Below, in pieces: positions 1 to 11,778 of a stretch of DNA of 64,000 bases. The notes beneath the pieces are model-generated. The model did not search any database, was not told the DNA's origin, and worked only from the letters and a program-made list of their open reading frames with translations. Positions within the stretch are counted from its first letter, which is position 1. Each line of letters starts with the position of its first letter. Both the position numbers and the translations under genes were made by a program. Source of the DNA: Lycocorax pyrrhopterus obiensis (taxonomy: Eukaryota; Chordata; Aves; Passeriformes; Paradisaeidae); the NCBI GenBank assembly GCA_014706295.1, contig JACSVZ010000004.1, positions 88,233,047 to 88,297,046 on the forward strand, given 5' to 3'.

Positions 1-1272
1 TTTTATGACCACAGTGAGTAAAACATCTCTCTACAGAAAGTATTATAAACCAGATTAAATATGTAACTGCAGTACTAAATAAATCAGGGATTCTTCTGAA
101 ATAATAATCTGTCTCTGGGTGAGGTTTGGGAGGAGATTAGGTTGTCTATAATGCACTGAAGCATAGATTAGCTGGTAGCTAGTATTAAAACTACCTTATA
201 CAGTAGCTGTACAGAAAAACTGTAAAATATTCTAGTCAAGGGAAATAGAAACATATGAACTTTTATGGTGTTCACTGAATATTTATTAAAAATGTGCTTC
301 TTTCCCCCTACTAATGCCACGCAAAAGAGAAGTTTCAGCAAAAATGTATTTTTTCCGTTTTCCTCTTCTGTGAAAACTGCTGACAATGCAAACTGTATCT
401 CATGGTAGTCCTGTTGGTTCAAACAATTTGTCACAGCCTGACTCCTCGCAAGAAGAGGAAATCAGATTATGGTTACTAATGAAAGAAACTCAGTATTGGT
501 TCATAAGGTTCTATTCTGCAGCTCAGAGAGCACATGTTATGCAACATTTTAAAGACAGCTTAATGATGGTGAAAGTTGCTATCTTAGAAAAGGAATGGAG
601 CACAGGTGTTGCATGGCAAACAGCTGGGCCTATGTCTCACCTCTAGCTGTATCCAGAGATGACAGCTCCATTAATGAACAGGTAAGTTATTCATGCACGT
701 GTGCAATCTTTGTTTCCCATTGGGCAAAGTTGGTTTTTTGTCCTATGTAATGCACTGAGAAGAGAGAATTCCATATATCTTTATGCAGTGCAAAGTCCTC
801 TCTGCACTCTGTGACCCGATTTCACAGCAAAGTGACCTGAGCCTCTCAGCCTTAGCCTGTTGTGTGGGGAGCAGGGAGAAGGGTAAAGGCTGGGGAGCTT
901 TAGTTAGATGCTGTGCCATCTTGTAGGATCTTGTTGCTTGGAATAATATCCCTTATTATCACACTGCTCAAGATGCTCTGGGCTCACTTCAACCCATCAT
1001 GAACTGAAGCAGAAAAACTTGGGAGGTGCTGCTAATAGGCCTGGTAAAGTTAGTAACAGAGTTAACATAAACTGTGGTGACAGAAGTGAGTAATTGTATC
1101 CCAGAGGAAAACAAAGATCTCTTGTAGCTCTGCATAGAGTCTTAGCAAATTCCTTGCACAGAAATGTTTCTGCTAGTACAGATACAGGATCCACAGTCTT
1201 TAAAAATACCCAACTAGGTCAGATTTGAATGGGCAAAGTGACTAACAACATATGCAGATATTTCTTCCCTGC
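1..1272. other. single-copy DNA, no confirmed gene
   Basis: AT-rich sequence with stops in every frame apart from the short open frame at 386-646, listed separately. I see no interspersed repeat, promoter or RNA gene here. Confidence 0.5.
386..681 (+). other. weak candidate exon (unrecognised)
   Basis: An ATG-started frame of 86 codons (386-646) encodes a polar, Glu/Gln-rich start followed by an aromatic stretch around ETQYWFIRFYSAAQRAH. I do not recognise the protein. Thirty-five bases after the stop there is a strong-looking splice donor, AACAG followed by GTAAGT at 682-687. A possible acceptor, TTTGTCACAG, ends near 435, but its pyrimidine tract is poor. The stop at 644-646 lies before the donor, so an exon using both sites would need another frame or be a terminal or non-coding exon. 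An 86-codon open frame can easily occur by chance in 64 kb, so this is a pointer, not a gene call. Confidence 0.15.
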
Positions 1273-1845
1273 TGCACTGGGTCTGTCTGGGATGGCGTTA
1301 CTTTTCCCCATCCAGTAGCATGTACAGTGCTGTGCTTTGTACTTGTAGCCAGAAAGTTGTTGGTAAGAGAGCAGTGTTTTGGCTACTGCTGAACAGTGGT
1401 GCCTCAGCATCAAGGTTGTTTCTCCAAATTCACCTCCATTCAAAAGGTCAGTAGGCTGTGCATGGGCAAGAAATTCAGAGGAGAAATAGTCAGGACAGCT
1501 GACTCAAAGCGATATTCCATACCATACAATGTTTGCTCAACAATAAAATCTAAGAGAAAGGAGAAGGGGAGGGGACATTAGTTATTAAGGCCTTCTGAAG
1601 AAACTGCTACACGTACTGAGGGCCTACTTCCTGGGAAGTGGTCGAACATTGTCTCCTAATGGGAAGTAGAGGACAAATATTTTTGTTTTCCTTTGCTTTT
1701 CTGTATTAGACTGCTTTTCTTTTGATCCACCCACAAGCTCTTCCCCCCCCCCCCCCATCTTATTTTCTCCTCTCCCATCCTGCTGAGAAGAATGATAGAG
1801 AGGCTTGGTGGACACCTGATGGCCAGACAAGGTCAACCCATCACA
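1273..1845 (+). mobile_element. ERVL-type solo LTR
   Basis: About 573 bp with TG...CA ends. The order of landmarks fits avian ERVL LTRs: a CTGGGATGGCGTTA-like 5' end, the block CAGGACAGCTGACTC near 1490, TTATTAAGGCC near 1580, CTACTTCCTGGGAAGTGG near 1625, then a 3' end reading GGTCAACCCATCACA. The copy is diverged and contains a 14-C run. I see no matching 5-bp target duplication (CCTGC before, TGTGA after), so one border may be off by a few bases. No internal retroviral sequence is recognisable next to it, so it is read as a solo LTR. Assignment is from remembered family structure. Confidence 0.72.
1743..1756. repeat. poly-C run (14 bases)
   Basis: Uninterrupted run of 14 C inside the LTR at 1273-1845, likely length-variable. 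Confidence 0.9.
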
Positions 1846-4800
1846 TGTGAACTTCTGCTCAGTATGGAAAGGAAGCAGCTTAGACTGCATTTTCACCTTG
1901 CCCCACAGTTGCTTTATGTTTTTTTGTCCCTTGCTTGGGGCAGAGGTGAGGGCGAATTGAAGAATTCTTCCTGTAATTGGAAAAGAACTTTTCAAGATGG
2001 ACAATTGGAGCCCGGGAATGTGCCCCTGTTAAGTTTGAGCACCAAAGCTAGTGGAAGCTTGCTGAACCAGCTGATGCTGCTGGACCTTCTGTAAAGCTAC
2101 AGCTGAAGGTTGTCCCACTGCTCTCAGGGAAGTGCCAGTCTTCAGTCATCTGCTACTGAACCTGCTACTGAATACTGTTCTATTTCACCTGTGCCCACTG
2201 TATTCAGAATACTGGCAGGAGAACTTGGCCCTGAATGTAGGAACATCAGGTGCTGGAGCTCTGGCTAGGGCCCTTCAGCACCACCAGCATCACAAACATT
2301 CCTCAAAAAGGTTTAGATCCATGCTTGGCCAATAGGAAAAAATATTACATGCAGCTCCCAAGACATCCCTTTGGTAATATGAGACTAACAGAAGGAAAGA
2401 GTTGTTTTTAAATTAAAAGACAAAAGTCTGCTTAAGAGTTTTGGAACTGTAGAAAGCAGGTTAGAGGGAAATTATAGAATCAAAGCTCAGTGAATCTAGG
2501 TGAGGATTTATCGTACTGTTTTGATATATAAATTAGCCTAGACAGGTATGCAAATTTAGACTTGGACCATGAAAATCCTTTAATTTGTTATTTCTAAGGC
2601 ATTCTAAATGTAGAACAAATATGACATATGCAAATATAATGAAAACTTCTCTTAACTCTCTTTTCTTTCCATTAAAAGATTTTCTATTAGGCAGAATCCT
2701 GACATGGAAAGCATAACATATGATAGGTATTATGGTAAAAGCACAAAGGGAAAATCCTATGACTTTGAAATCACATTCTTTAGACTTCTGTGTAGACCTC
2801 TCTGATGCTGTTCCATGATGTGGCCATCATAATCTGCATGTTTCTATATGCTCTGAATATGCTGCCTGTATGCATGATTCAAGTTTCATGATTGCTTATT
2901 TAGAAAAGAATGCTGAGCCTAATTAAGACCACGATAATGCCATAGAAAAATTAAAAATTGGAGATGTCCAGAAAGCAGAATTTTCAACCTGGTGGGTTAG
3001 TCTGGGATTTTTTAATTCAAGACTGTTCACAAACAGGTCAAAAAGTCCATCCTTTTGGGAATGGAAATTCTGACCACTTTGATTTTGGAATCAGTTCTCA
3101 TACTGCTGAAACAATTTCCTTCAATGTTGAAAATCTATTTCATGGTATTTTATAAAAGAACATTGTTAAATATAATGTACAATACAATACAGGATGAATA
3201 TCACATGAGAGACAAAACATGAAACTTTAAACTGTGCAATTAATTTTAACTTTGCTTTGATTTAATTATTGCTATTAAATTTGAGTGAAGCTGATTAAAC
3301 TCCAGGAGATTTCCAGTAACTTACATGGTACTCTCTTGTGGAAATGGCTTTGTTTAAAGTTTTTTGCCAGCTTTAATCAATGAAAGTTACCTCTCCTTCT
3401 GCATTACAGTCTAGGGAAATGACCTTATTTTTCTTTTTATCTTGACAGTCTCATAACACATGACAGCAGAAATGACAAAGGTACTGACAGAAAAGTTATT
3501 TTTTTTCTTCTTCATTTTGATGTTATGGATCAATGTCCATTCCACCAGCAGCCTCCAAACCATAGATCACATAGCGCATGACTTCCAAGTCAACAAGAGA
3601 CATTTACAGGTTAGCAAATGTGTTCATTTCCCTTTGGCAATTCAATGGGGATTCTAGCCATCTGATTCAGAGAAGCACATATGGTAAATACTTAATGGAA
3701 TATAAATCTTGAGAGCACACCTTGAAATTAAATGAGATTTTCAATGGGACTCACATTCCTGTTTTACAAAGGTCCTTTTGAGAACTATATTTCTTGTAAG
3801 CCTCTGACAATTATTTATGATCTTGGGCATACATATACTCAAACGTTTAACCTATCCCATCTGTGTTAAATCTAGTTTTATATATCAGGATACTAATGTT
3901 AACTGCTCACTGACCTACAGAAATAATTAAATTGCCTTTTTTGTTCCTAGATTTTACTACCTGACCTTATTACAGACAACAGGATATATATGAAAATGTA
4001 TTTTTATTATTTAGCATTATTGTATGCTTTAAAACTATTTTAAAAGATGCTAGGCTATATTTACATTCTCCTTAATACCACTGAGCCACAAGGTATGAAT
4101 TCTGGAAGATAGTTTTTGTAGATTTACTTTAAACATGCAGCAAATCTCAGGTTTTTATATTTCCTTAATATATTCTAAAAGTACATTCGTCACCAGGGTG
4201 TCTGAAACTTTTAGAGACTGGAAAGTGCCAAAAGGCTCTTTCTTCTTATAGGTTTGAATTAATTTAGCCAGTGAAGCTGCCCAGACTGAAATGGTTAAAA
4301 AATAGTCCAGGCCAGTAGGCTAACAGCAGAGTGAAGATGGCTTTCCTTTTTTACATTGGAGTTGTGGAAACAGGAGCAAAATTTCATTCAGTTGTAAGAC
4401 CTTGTTAGGGCACAAAGACCAACCTTTCAGGCAGCTGCTTGCTCCTCAGATGTCAGTGCTGGACAAAGTAATTGTGCTCCCCATGATGTTTGCTATTGTT
4501 TTTTTCTTGGAAGTTACTGCCCTCACAAAGTTGCAGCAGAGTGGTTAATGTATAGGCTTCCTGATATGACTCTGGCAAAACCAGGTGGGTTAGCTAAAAG
4601 TTCTGGTTGTGGGTTTGATTGTGGTGGGGGGTTTTTTGTGTGTTAGTTTGTTGGTTTTGCTTGTTTTTCCCCCTGTTGTTTTGCTTTAAATTATACCAGA
4701 GATAATGTGCCTCCTTAATAGACATCCGTAGTGAAAAATGTCTGGCTTCCACTTTGTTTCAAGCATTGAGAAAGATAAAGCATCAAGGAATTTTTAGACA

Positions 4801-7800
4801 ATACAAAATCACTTTATTGCATTTAATAGGTGCAACATTAGAAACCATCTCCTTGTTTGATGACCTTGTGTGTCATCAAATGAGTATAACACTGTATGTG
4901 GCATATTTATGTCTGAGGATAACCTAGCATGTACTTCAAGAAAAAAAAAATGTTTTTAACAATTTTTGAAGGTTATTTTCACAACAGACTGAGACAAAAA
5001 TAAAAAAGATATGTTCCCAGTCAGGACTGACATTTCTAAAGGCATGTGTGAAGCTAACAGGGTGAAGATCTGAACCCAGGTCTCTTCTCTGATCAGAATC
5101 AAATACATTTCTTCTTAATCACTCTGCATTTAGAGGAGCAGGATCTCAGAACAGATGCTGCCAGTGTCACCAGTTTAGCATCTGGTATTACTGAATACTG
5201 TGGGCTCTACTATCAAATGTTTAGACTTCGATATTTTTAACCAGCTGCATTGGAGGAACCATGCCTCATAAAACACCTGAGAACGACATTATGACAGAAT
5301 ATTTTCCCAGTCTTCCCAGAACAAATATATGGAAGTCATTATAAAGAATTAAGTAAGACCCAGAATTTTTGACCTATTTGTTTATTCTTATTCTGTACCC
5401 TCAGCAGGCTCCTAGCTACTGGGAAACAGTCTTTCTTCCCAGTAAAATAATTCTTTAGATAAACTATTAAGTTCTCTTTCTGAAATGAATGCGAGAATTG
5501 TTTGTCAGTTCAAAATAAACAAAATAAATAACCTCATCGAGAACTTTTCTCAAATGTTCCTCTAGGAATTTTATGCTTAAACTAGACATAAATGGATACA
5601 CGTTCCCTGCCCTGGAGAAAGAGGACTCTCAGCATGTTGTTGAGCATCCCCATTGGATGCTGAAATATGGGTTCAAATCAGAGAAAACAAAACAATAAGG
5701 ACAGCCTGATATCTAAATGATACTACTAGTTGACTGTTGTACTGGGGATATGTGTCTTTGCAACACTATTTTTTACACTGTTACATTTTGAGACATATTG
5801 CCTAATTAAATATTTCTTGATACTTTCCTCCAGAAATAATCAACTTGGACAAATTAGCATTTGTATTAAAAACAATGGCACTAAACAATTCCTAGCAAAA
5901 TACATCTGTAATTAATTCAGTTACAAATCAGGACAAAATAAGCATTCCATGTTTGTAGTAGCAGTGTTTCTTCACCACCTGAATGATAAGTTTCTATAAG
6001 AAATTACTTTTTCTGCCATCTTAAATGAAATGTTTTTAAATTCCACACTTCTTCCTTCTGTATCTTTATCAATTGTGCAAATGAATCACTTTGCAAATTA
6101 CAACGCTTTTAGCTCCTCCTTTACTCCCACGGGAGGGTTGATTTTTAAGGCAGTAGTAGGATCATATGAGAACAGCAGAAGAAACATACTGTCTACAAAC
6201 CTGTAAACTTTGATCATCCATTTGTTTTACTAAAAGTGGTAATATAATCCTTCAGCTTGTCATTCTGATCACAGTTAAGCTGGTGTTTGCTGCTAGCATA
6301 CTGAGGCTGTCTTGGTGTGTTTTTCAGTGACTGGCTTAAAAAGTCAGCAAATTACTTTTATTTAAGTCTGTTGTTTTATTTAATATTTCATCCTGAATAG
6401 TTTCCAACACCTCTTCTAACCTTTCTGCTCAGAAACTCTCCTTCTTTGTTATTTTTCTGGAAGAATAATTTTAAAATTAAATTAAATATTTTTTATTTTT
6501 AAAATCCATTTTAGACCTTTTTTCAACTTCCTTCCAGTTTGTGTCTGGTTTAATGGTGGATTGATTTTTAAGAAAACGAAAGGTATTTTTCAAATAGAGG
6601 CCTAAGAATGGTAACTACAGTACTTCTTTAGATTCATGTGACCTAATTTCATGTGAGAATATATTCTTAGCTTCACTGTCACATTTTCATGCTGAATTTC
6701 AGGAAGACAGCATTCTTAAAAATTAAATGTCTAATCTGAAAATCTTACCATATTACCCCTACTGCTTTTAATTTAATAACTATTTGTAACATATAATATT
6801 TTTTCAAGATTCATACTTTCTGAAGAGTTACTTACTGCGCCAGATTTTTCTTGATCAATTCTAGATGCTTTTAGAGGATACTTTGGAAATACATATAGGC
6901 TCATTCTCAATTTTGGATGACTTTTATGTATTTCTTGACAGTACAAATTATAATATTTTAGGAATATTTTCTTAAGGGTTTGTCCTATGCCGTTTCCAAA
7001 ATGTTAAGGAAAAAATGTTGCACCTTTTCTTTTAACAAGGTGATTTAATTTTTGAACAATTATACCCACATTTTTCTTCTTCTCATTATGAATTTCATTT
7101 CTAATTCATAATACTTTACTTTTGCATAAAATGCACAGATGAAAATTACTGGGAAATTTAAAAGAGACTAAGAAAATAATAAATATGTCTCAAACAGAAA
7201 TTCAACATTATGAACTACACGAAATAGATATAGTAAATAGATAGTTGATCTATGCAATTTCAAAAGTGAACACCAACATATCTGTATAAATTGAAGTGAT
7301 GATAACATTACTTATAAAGGTGTAGAGAGAGAAAACATAACATTTACTACTGCAAGATTGCAGCAATATGACATTCACAGGGACAGGCAACTTAGTTCCA
7401 TATCATCCTCTACTGCAACACAATTTCTAAAACAGGAATCGATTGGAAAGTCAGACAGGGAAAGCCTCTGACTAATCAGTCAGTTAAACAAAAGAAAACA
7501 ACTTTGCTTTGCTCATGTTTGTGCCCCTTTATATTTGCATTTTGAAGTAAGAAATGGAAAGAGATTTACTAAGCTCTTGTGCAAGCTTTTGGTGGTTTAT
7601 TTTTTTTTAATGTAATTTAGTTTTAAAGAAGTGTCTGTGCCAGAAATGCTATTAGAGGGATACATCATGAGATTTCTGACTAACCATAAATAATTAACAC
7701 AGCTGAAAGAGTGAAGCTCAAGTAATCAATATGTGAAGAAAACTGCACACAGTTTATTCAAAATCAAGAAAATCTGCAAAAGTGAATTTGAAGAAATGAT

Positions 7801-8213
7801 GATCTATTCATGGATGTTCAGGGACAAAGAAAAGAGATAAACTTCCTCATATAAATTATTCATGATCAATTATTTGCTCAGCTTCAGTCTGAGTACATCT
7901 TGTGACAAAATTAGATTTTAATCACATACTTCTTTAGACCCCAAATGAGGCATTCAGCATTCAGGGATACTAAAATCTTTGGCTTCTCGGAGATTAGGGG
8001 CTGATTCTGCAGCACTGAAGTCACTGGGACTATTTTTAACTGATTTCAATTAGACTAGGGTCAAACTATTGGGACTTCACGGTTCACTCACTGTGTTCCA
8101 CTATATTTGCACCAGTATAATTTTTATTTTTCCTCCAATCGAGTTTCTCATGTTTTAAAGGAGAGGGTGCACAAGAAACTGGAGCACTGAAACCATAAAG
8201 GGGAAAACTTTTC
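1846..8213. other. single-copy AT-rich DNA, no gene seen
   Basis: More than 6 kb with no recognisable gene or interspersed repeat. Open frames are all under 70 codons. Small items only: an imperfect 13-bp direct duplication (CTGCTACTGAA) at about 2150-2175, a G/T-rich low-complexity tract at 4606-4680, and AT-rich palindromic stretches near 6470-6500. Confidence 0.6.
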
Positions 8214-8810
8214 TGTTTGCTGGGATAGTGTTAATTTGCTTCAAAGTAGTCGTTAAGGGACAATGTTTTAGATTTACACTGAAAATGGTGTTGATAATAC
8301 ACAGACGCTATTGCTAAGCAGTGCTTACACAGAGCCAAAGCCTGTCTGTTTCTTGTGCACCCCCTGCCAACGAGGGGCTGTAGGTAGACAAAAGCTGGGA
8401 GGGGACACAGCCAGGACAGCTGACCCACACTGATAAGTAAAGATTATATATAACTAATAAAGGGAAATTCTGTAACATATGACATCATGCTCAGTATATA
8501 AAGAGGGGAGAAGAAAGAGGAAGTGGAGAACATTTTGAGTGGTAGCGTATGTCTTCCTGAATCACCATTATGTGTGACAGGGCCCTGCTCTCCTGGAGAT
8601 GGCTGAACACCTGCCTGCCCTTGGGTAGCAGTGGATTAATTCCTTATTTTGCTTTGCTTCTGTGTGGAACTTTTGCTTTACTTATTAAAGTGTCTTTATC
8701 ACCGAGTTTTCTCACTTTTATCTTTCCAATTCTCTCCCCCATGCCATTGCTGGGGGAGTGAGTGAACAGCTGCATGCAGCTGAGTTGCTGGCTGGGCTTA
8801 AACCATGACA
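8214..8810 (+). mobile_element. ERVL-type solo LTR
   Basis: About 597 bp, better preserved than the copy at 1273. It opens with TGTTTGCTGGGATAGTGTTAA, carries CAGGACAGCTGACCCACACTG near 8415-8435, a TATA box (GTATATAAAG) near 8496, a downstream TTATTAAAGTGTC block near 8682 that probably lies near the R-region polyadenylation signal, and ends GGCTTAAACCATGACA. These landmarks and their order match avian ERVL LTRs. The TATA box and terminal motif fix the orientation as plus. The flanks show no clear 5-bp duplication, so the exact left end is uncertain by a few bases. No internal sequence is attached. Confidence 0.82.
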
Positions 8811-9939
8811 ATGAGCTGCACTGCTTATCCATCAGCTGGTTTACAACACAAACAGCATGGACAGGTTCTTCAGCATTCATAAGTTAATGACACACCCTTG
8901 ACTACTGTAAGGTGATAGTAATTTTTATTAGTTCATGGTATGATATCAACTGTTATTTCCTTGATTTCTTACTTTTTTGTCATTTAAATATAATTGACTG
9001 GAGAGGAAGTCAAATTGGTCAGTGGACTCTCATAATATCACCTTTCTTCCTAATTTAGAGAAGAGTAGCCAACTGCAATAGATTTGATGGGCTTTAATTC
9101 AAATGTTATCTCTTTCAAGACCTTCATGATGTATAATGAAGCTGGGAGGGCTAATCCAAGTATTGGTTTATACCTGGCCAGTGTATACACTGTGCACTTA
9201 CCTGCTGCTTTTTTCCAGTGCAGGCAGTTATTTTACCTATATCAGACTTTCACACAGATGTAGAGGAAAAGGCATGTTTTCTTCATTGGAGAAACAGAAG
9301 TTGACTTTAACTAGACATTTGACAACGAGTTGTTGGGAATTTAGCTCCACAACAAATAGCTCCATGACAGGAATATGTCCATCCCCTCTGCAATTGCTTT
9401 CTGAAAGGACTGTCTTTTGAAGGTAATGTTGCCATTTAGATGAATATTACACACTGAAGGTTCTTTGGTGACAGTGATTCTTTTTTTCCAGGACTCTACT
9501 GAATGGATCTCACTGTGTTATTTATTTAGGACACACTTAGGCACCACAACAGAAAGAGCAATATAAATATCTCTGTGGATATGAACTGCATGAACAATTA
9601 ACAACAGAAATATCAAATTCTACATGTACCACAGATCTAAAATGGCCTTGAATTGTAGTTTCTTTTCTGGAACACTCTTATCAACTATTAATACAGCAGT
9701 CAGTTCTAGGCTTAGAAACATGAAGGTTTCCATGCTTAGAATCATGGATGTTTGCAAATTTTTCTATAGTTTGAATAATGGTATGTTAAATGTATTTTAA
9801 TTTGGATATTCTAGCTGCTAAGAAGTTATAGCTCATGCCAGACATTATTTACCGCTCACTTTTACCATGCTACCTTCCAGCTGTACACTAAATCATTTTC
9901 CGCTGACTTAAGCTAACCTTCCTCAGCACAGTTTCAAAT
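8811..9939. other. single-copy DNA, no gene seen
   Basis: A 94-codon open frame at 9136-9420 has no recognisable domain and starts at an ATG in poor context. No repeat is seen. Confidence 0.5.
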
Positions 9940-9940
9940 G

Positions 9941-10027
9941 CAAATGCATATGTATACACATTTATACACATACATACATACATATATAAAAATATTAGTA
10001 TATAAATTTATGTATAAATATATTCAG
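9941..10027. repeat. AT/CA-rich low-complexity tract
   Basis: Degenerate alternation of TATA, CATA and TACA units (for example ACATACATACATACATATAT near 9967), probably an old (TA/CA)n microsatellite. It lies directly beside the CR1 that begins at 10051. Confidence 0.8.
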
Positions 10028-10050
10028 GCATGCATATAAACGTGCTTTTT

Positions 10051-10597
10051 CACAGAACCACAGAACGGTTAAGGTTGGAAGGTATCAGTGGAGGTCATCT
10101 ATTTCAGCCACCTTGCTCAAGCAGGGTTCCCTAGACCATGTTATTCAGGATTGTGTCCAAACACTTTTTGCATATCTCCAGTGAGGGAGTCTCCAAAACA
10201 CCTCTGGGCAACCTACTCCAGTGCTCAGTCTCCCTCACAGTAAAGTTCTTCCTCATGTTCAGGTGAAACTTTTTGTTCTGGTTTCTACCCACTGCCTCTT
10301 GTCCTACTGCTTGGCACCACGGAGAACAGCCTGACTCCATCCTCTTGGCACCCTCCCTTCAGATACTTACAGATACTGATGAGTTTCCCTCTCAGCCATC
10401 CCTTCTTGAGGCTGAATAGGCCCAGCTCCCTCAGCCCTTCCTTGTAAGAGAGGTGCTCCAGTCTCTAAATCATCTTGTTGCCTTTCACTGGACCCACTTC
10501 AGGAGTTCCATGTCTCTCTTGTACTGGGAACACAGGACTCCAGATGTGGCCTCACCAGGGCTGAGTAAAAGGGCAGTATCACCTCCCTCATTCTTTT
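10051..10597 (-). mobile_element. CR1 LINE, 5'-truncated
   Basis: The left edge, CACAGAACCACAGAACGG, is the reverse complement of a CR1 3' end, so the element reads on the minus strand. Downstream are CR1 3'-region blocks in order: GGTTGGAAGG, GCAACCTACTCCAGTGCTC, AGTTCTTCCTCATGTTCAGG, GGCTGAATAGGCCCAGCTCC and GGCCTCACCAGGGCTGAGTA. It covers the end of ORF2 and the short 3' UTR. The frame is interrupted; a 69-codon minus frame at 10131-10340 is a remnant. Like most CR1 copies it lost its 5' part on insertion. Confidence 0.92.
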
Positions 10598-11436
10598 TCC
10601 ATATCTACGTGCAAAAAGTGTAACATGATACACACCAAAGTATTATTTAAGCTTTATTCAGATTACTAAATAAAGAAAAAAGAAGTAATGAAATCCAAAT
10701 TTAGGTAGATCTGCAACTGAAGATTTGCCTTAAAGGGAACTCTTAAAAGAGTTGCATTGCTTAGTTTTGAGCCCAAAGGAGAACTATAACATCTGGTGTG
10801 CTCGATGCTCTCAGTGAATGACTGTTTCATATTTTGCATTTCTCTCAAGGCTTGTTTACTACATAATATTAAATTCTTGCTCTAACAATGGTTGCTAATT
10901 TGTTCAGGAGCTATTCTGTGACGCACATTATTGGACTGTTCAGACATCAGTTTCTTAATTTTCACAAAATATCTCAATATTGAAAGCCTGGCATTATCCC
11001 AATTTATAAGTGCTGAACTGAAGCACGTTGGAATTGTTCCTAGTAATTAGCCACTAATTTTAGCAGATCCACTTTCTGTTATCTCTTTGCTTGTTTTAGA
11101 GAGTTCTGAGTGTGGTGTGGTCTTTTTCCTGCTCAGACCATGCTGTGCCTCCTGCTGATTGAAGGTGCATTCAAAACTTCAGCAAATCAGAATCCAAATC
11201 CAAAGCTGAAAAAGCAAACATGGGTTGAAAGTAATTTCTATTTAACATTAAGGCATCTAACCTGAACTAACCGTTAAAGCTGTTTCTTTCTCTAGCTAAT
11301 GGAGTGACAGGCACCTCACAAAAGCCATTGCCTCCACCTGTTACAAAAAACCTTTAGAACAGGATGAACTGCCTTCTGTAGATGCCTCTCCACACTGGCA
11401 GGGAAAACCTGCCTTGTTTGTAGCCTAGGTAAGATG
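10598..11436. other. single-copy DNA, no gene seen
   Basis: Non-coding flank between the CR1 and the retrovirus. No feature recognised. Confidence 0.5.
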
Positions 11437-11442
11437 AATTTC
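11437..11442. repeat. target-site duplication, left copy (AATTTC)
   Basis: Six bases directly before the TG of the 5' LTR, identical to 14707-14712 directly after the CA of the 3' LTR. Six-base duplications are made by integrases of alpha- and betaretroviral type, whereas gammaretroviruses give 4. Confidence 0.93.
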
Positions 11443-11778
11443 TGTGAATGCTAAAAGCCTGGATGCAGAGAGATTTCTCAGTTTTCTGACAGTGTCTGTG
11501 TGAAAGCCTTGCTTTCTCATGGACACTGTAGGAAAACAGTTGAGAGATTTTGTAAACTATGGTATTGTTATAATACCAAAGAGAAAATATTTGAAGTAAG
11601 TGTTGTTGGGTTCAGCCAATCCCTCTGGGGGGTGGTTGGTCAGTGAACCAATAACCTTATGTCAGTGTCCAGTGTGCTAAGGTATATAAGTGAATTTGTA
11701 AATTAATATAGGGTCGGTTTCTTGTCGTACTAAACCATCCATGTCATTTTATTCCTCGGTCTCTGCTTGCTAGCGACA
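11443..11778 (+). repeat. 5' LTR of the compact ERV
   Basis: 336 bp, TGTGAATG...GCTAGCGACA. Promoter elements seen: CCAAT at 11616-11620 and 11648-11652 and a TATA box TATATAAG at 11683-11690, so transcription would start near 11710-11715. No AATAAA is visible. Compared with the 3' LTR I count 14 substitutions and 2 small indels over about 333 aligned bases (about 4%). All 12 transitions have T or A here and C or G in the 3' copy. Using about 2e-9 substitutions per site per year, an assumed avian neutral rate, 4% corresponds to very roughly 10 million years, but the one-sided pattern makes that estimate unreliable. Confidence 0.93.
11616..11690 (+). promoter_or_regulatory. U3 promoter: two CCAAT boxes and TATA box
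   Basis: CCAAT at 11616-11620 and 11648-11652, TATATAAG at 11683-11690. Spacing is as in a typical retroviral U3. The same box in the 3' LTR reads TATACAAG, a weaker match. Confidence 0.7.

Noticed and set aside
1624..2004. 126-codon minus-strand open frame
   Set aside because: Runs antisense through an ERVL LTR and through the poly-C run (Gly-rich translation); not a gene.
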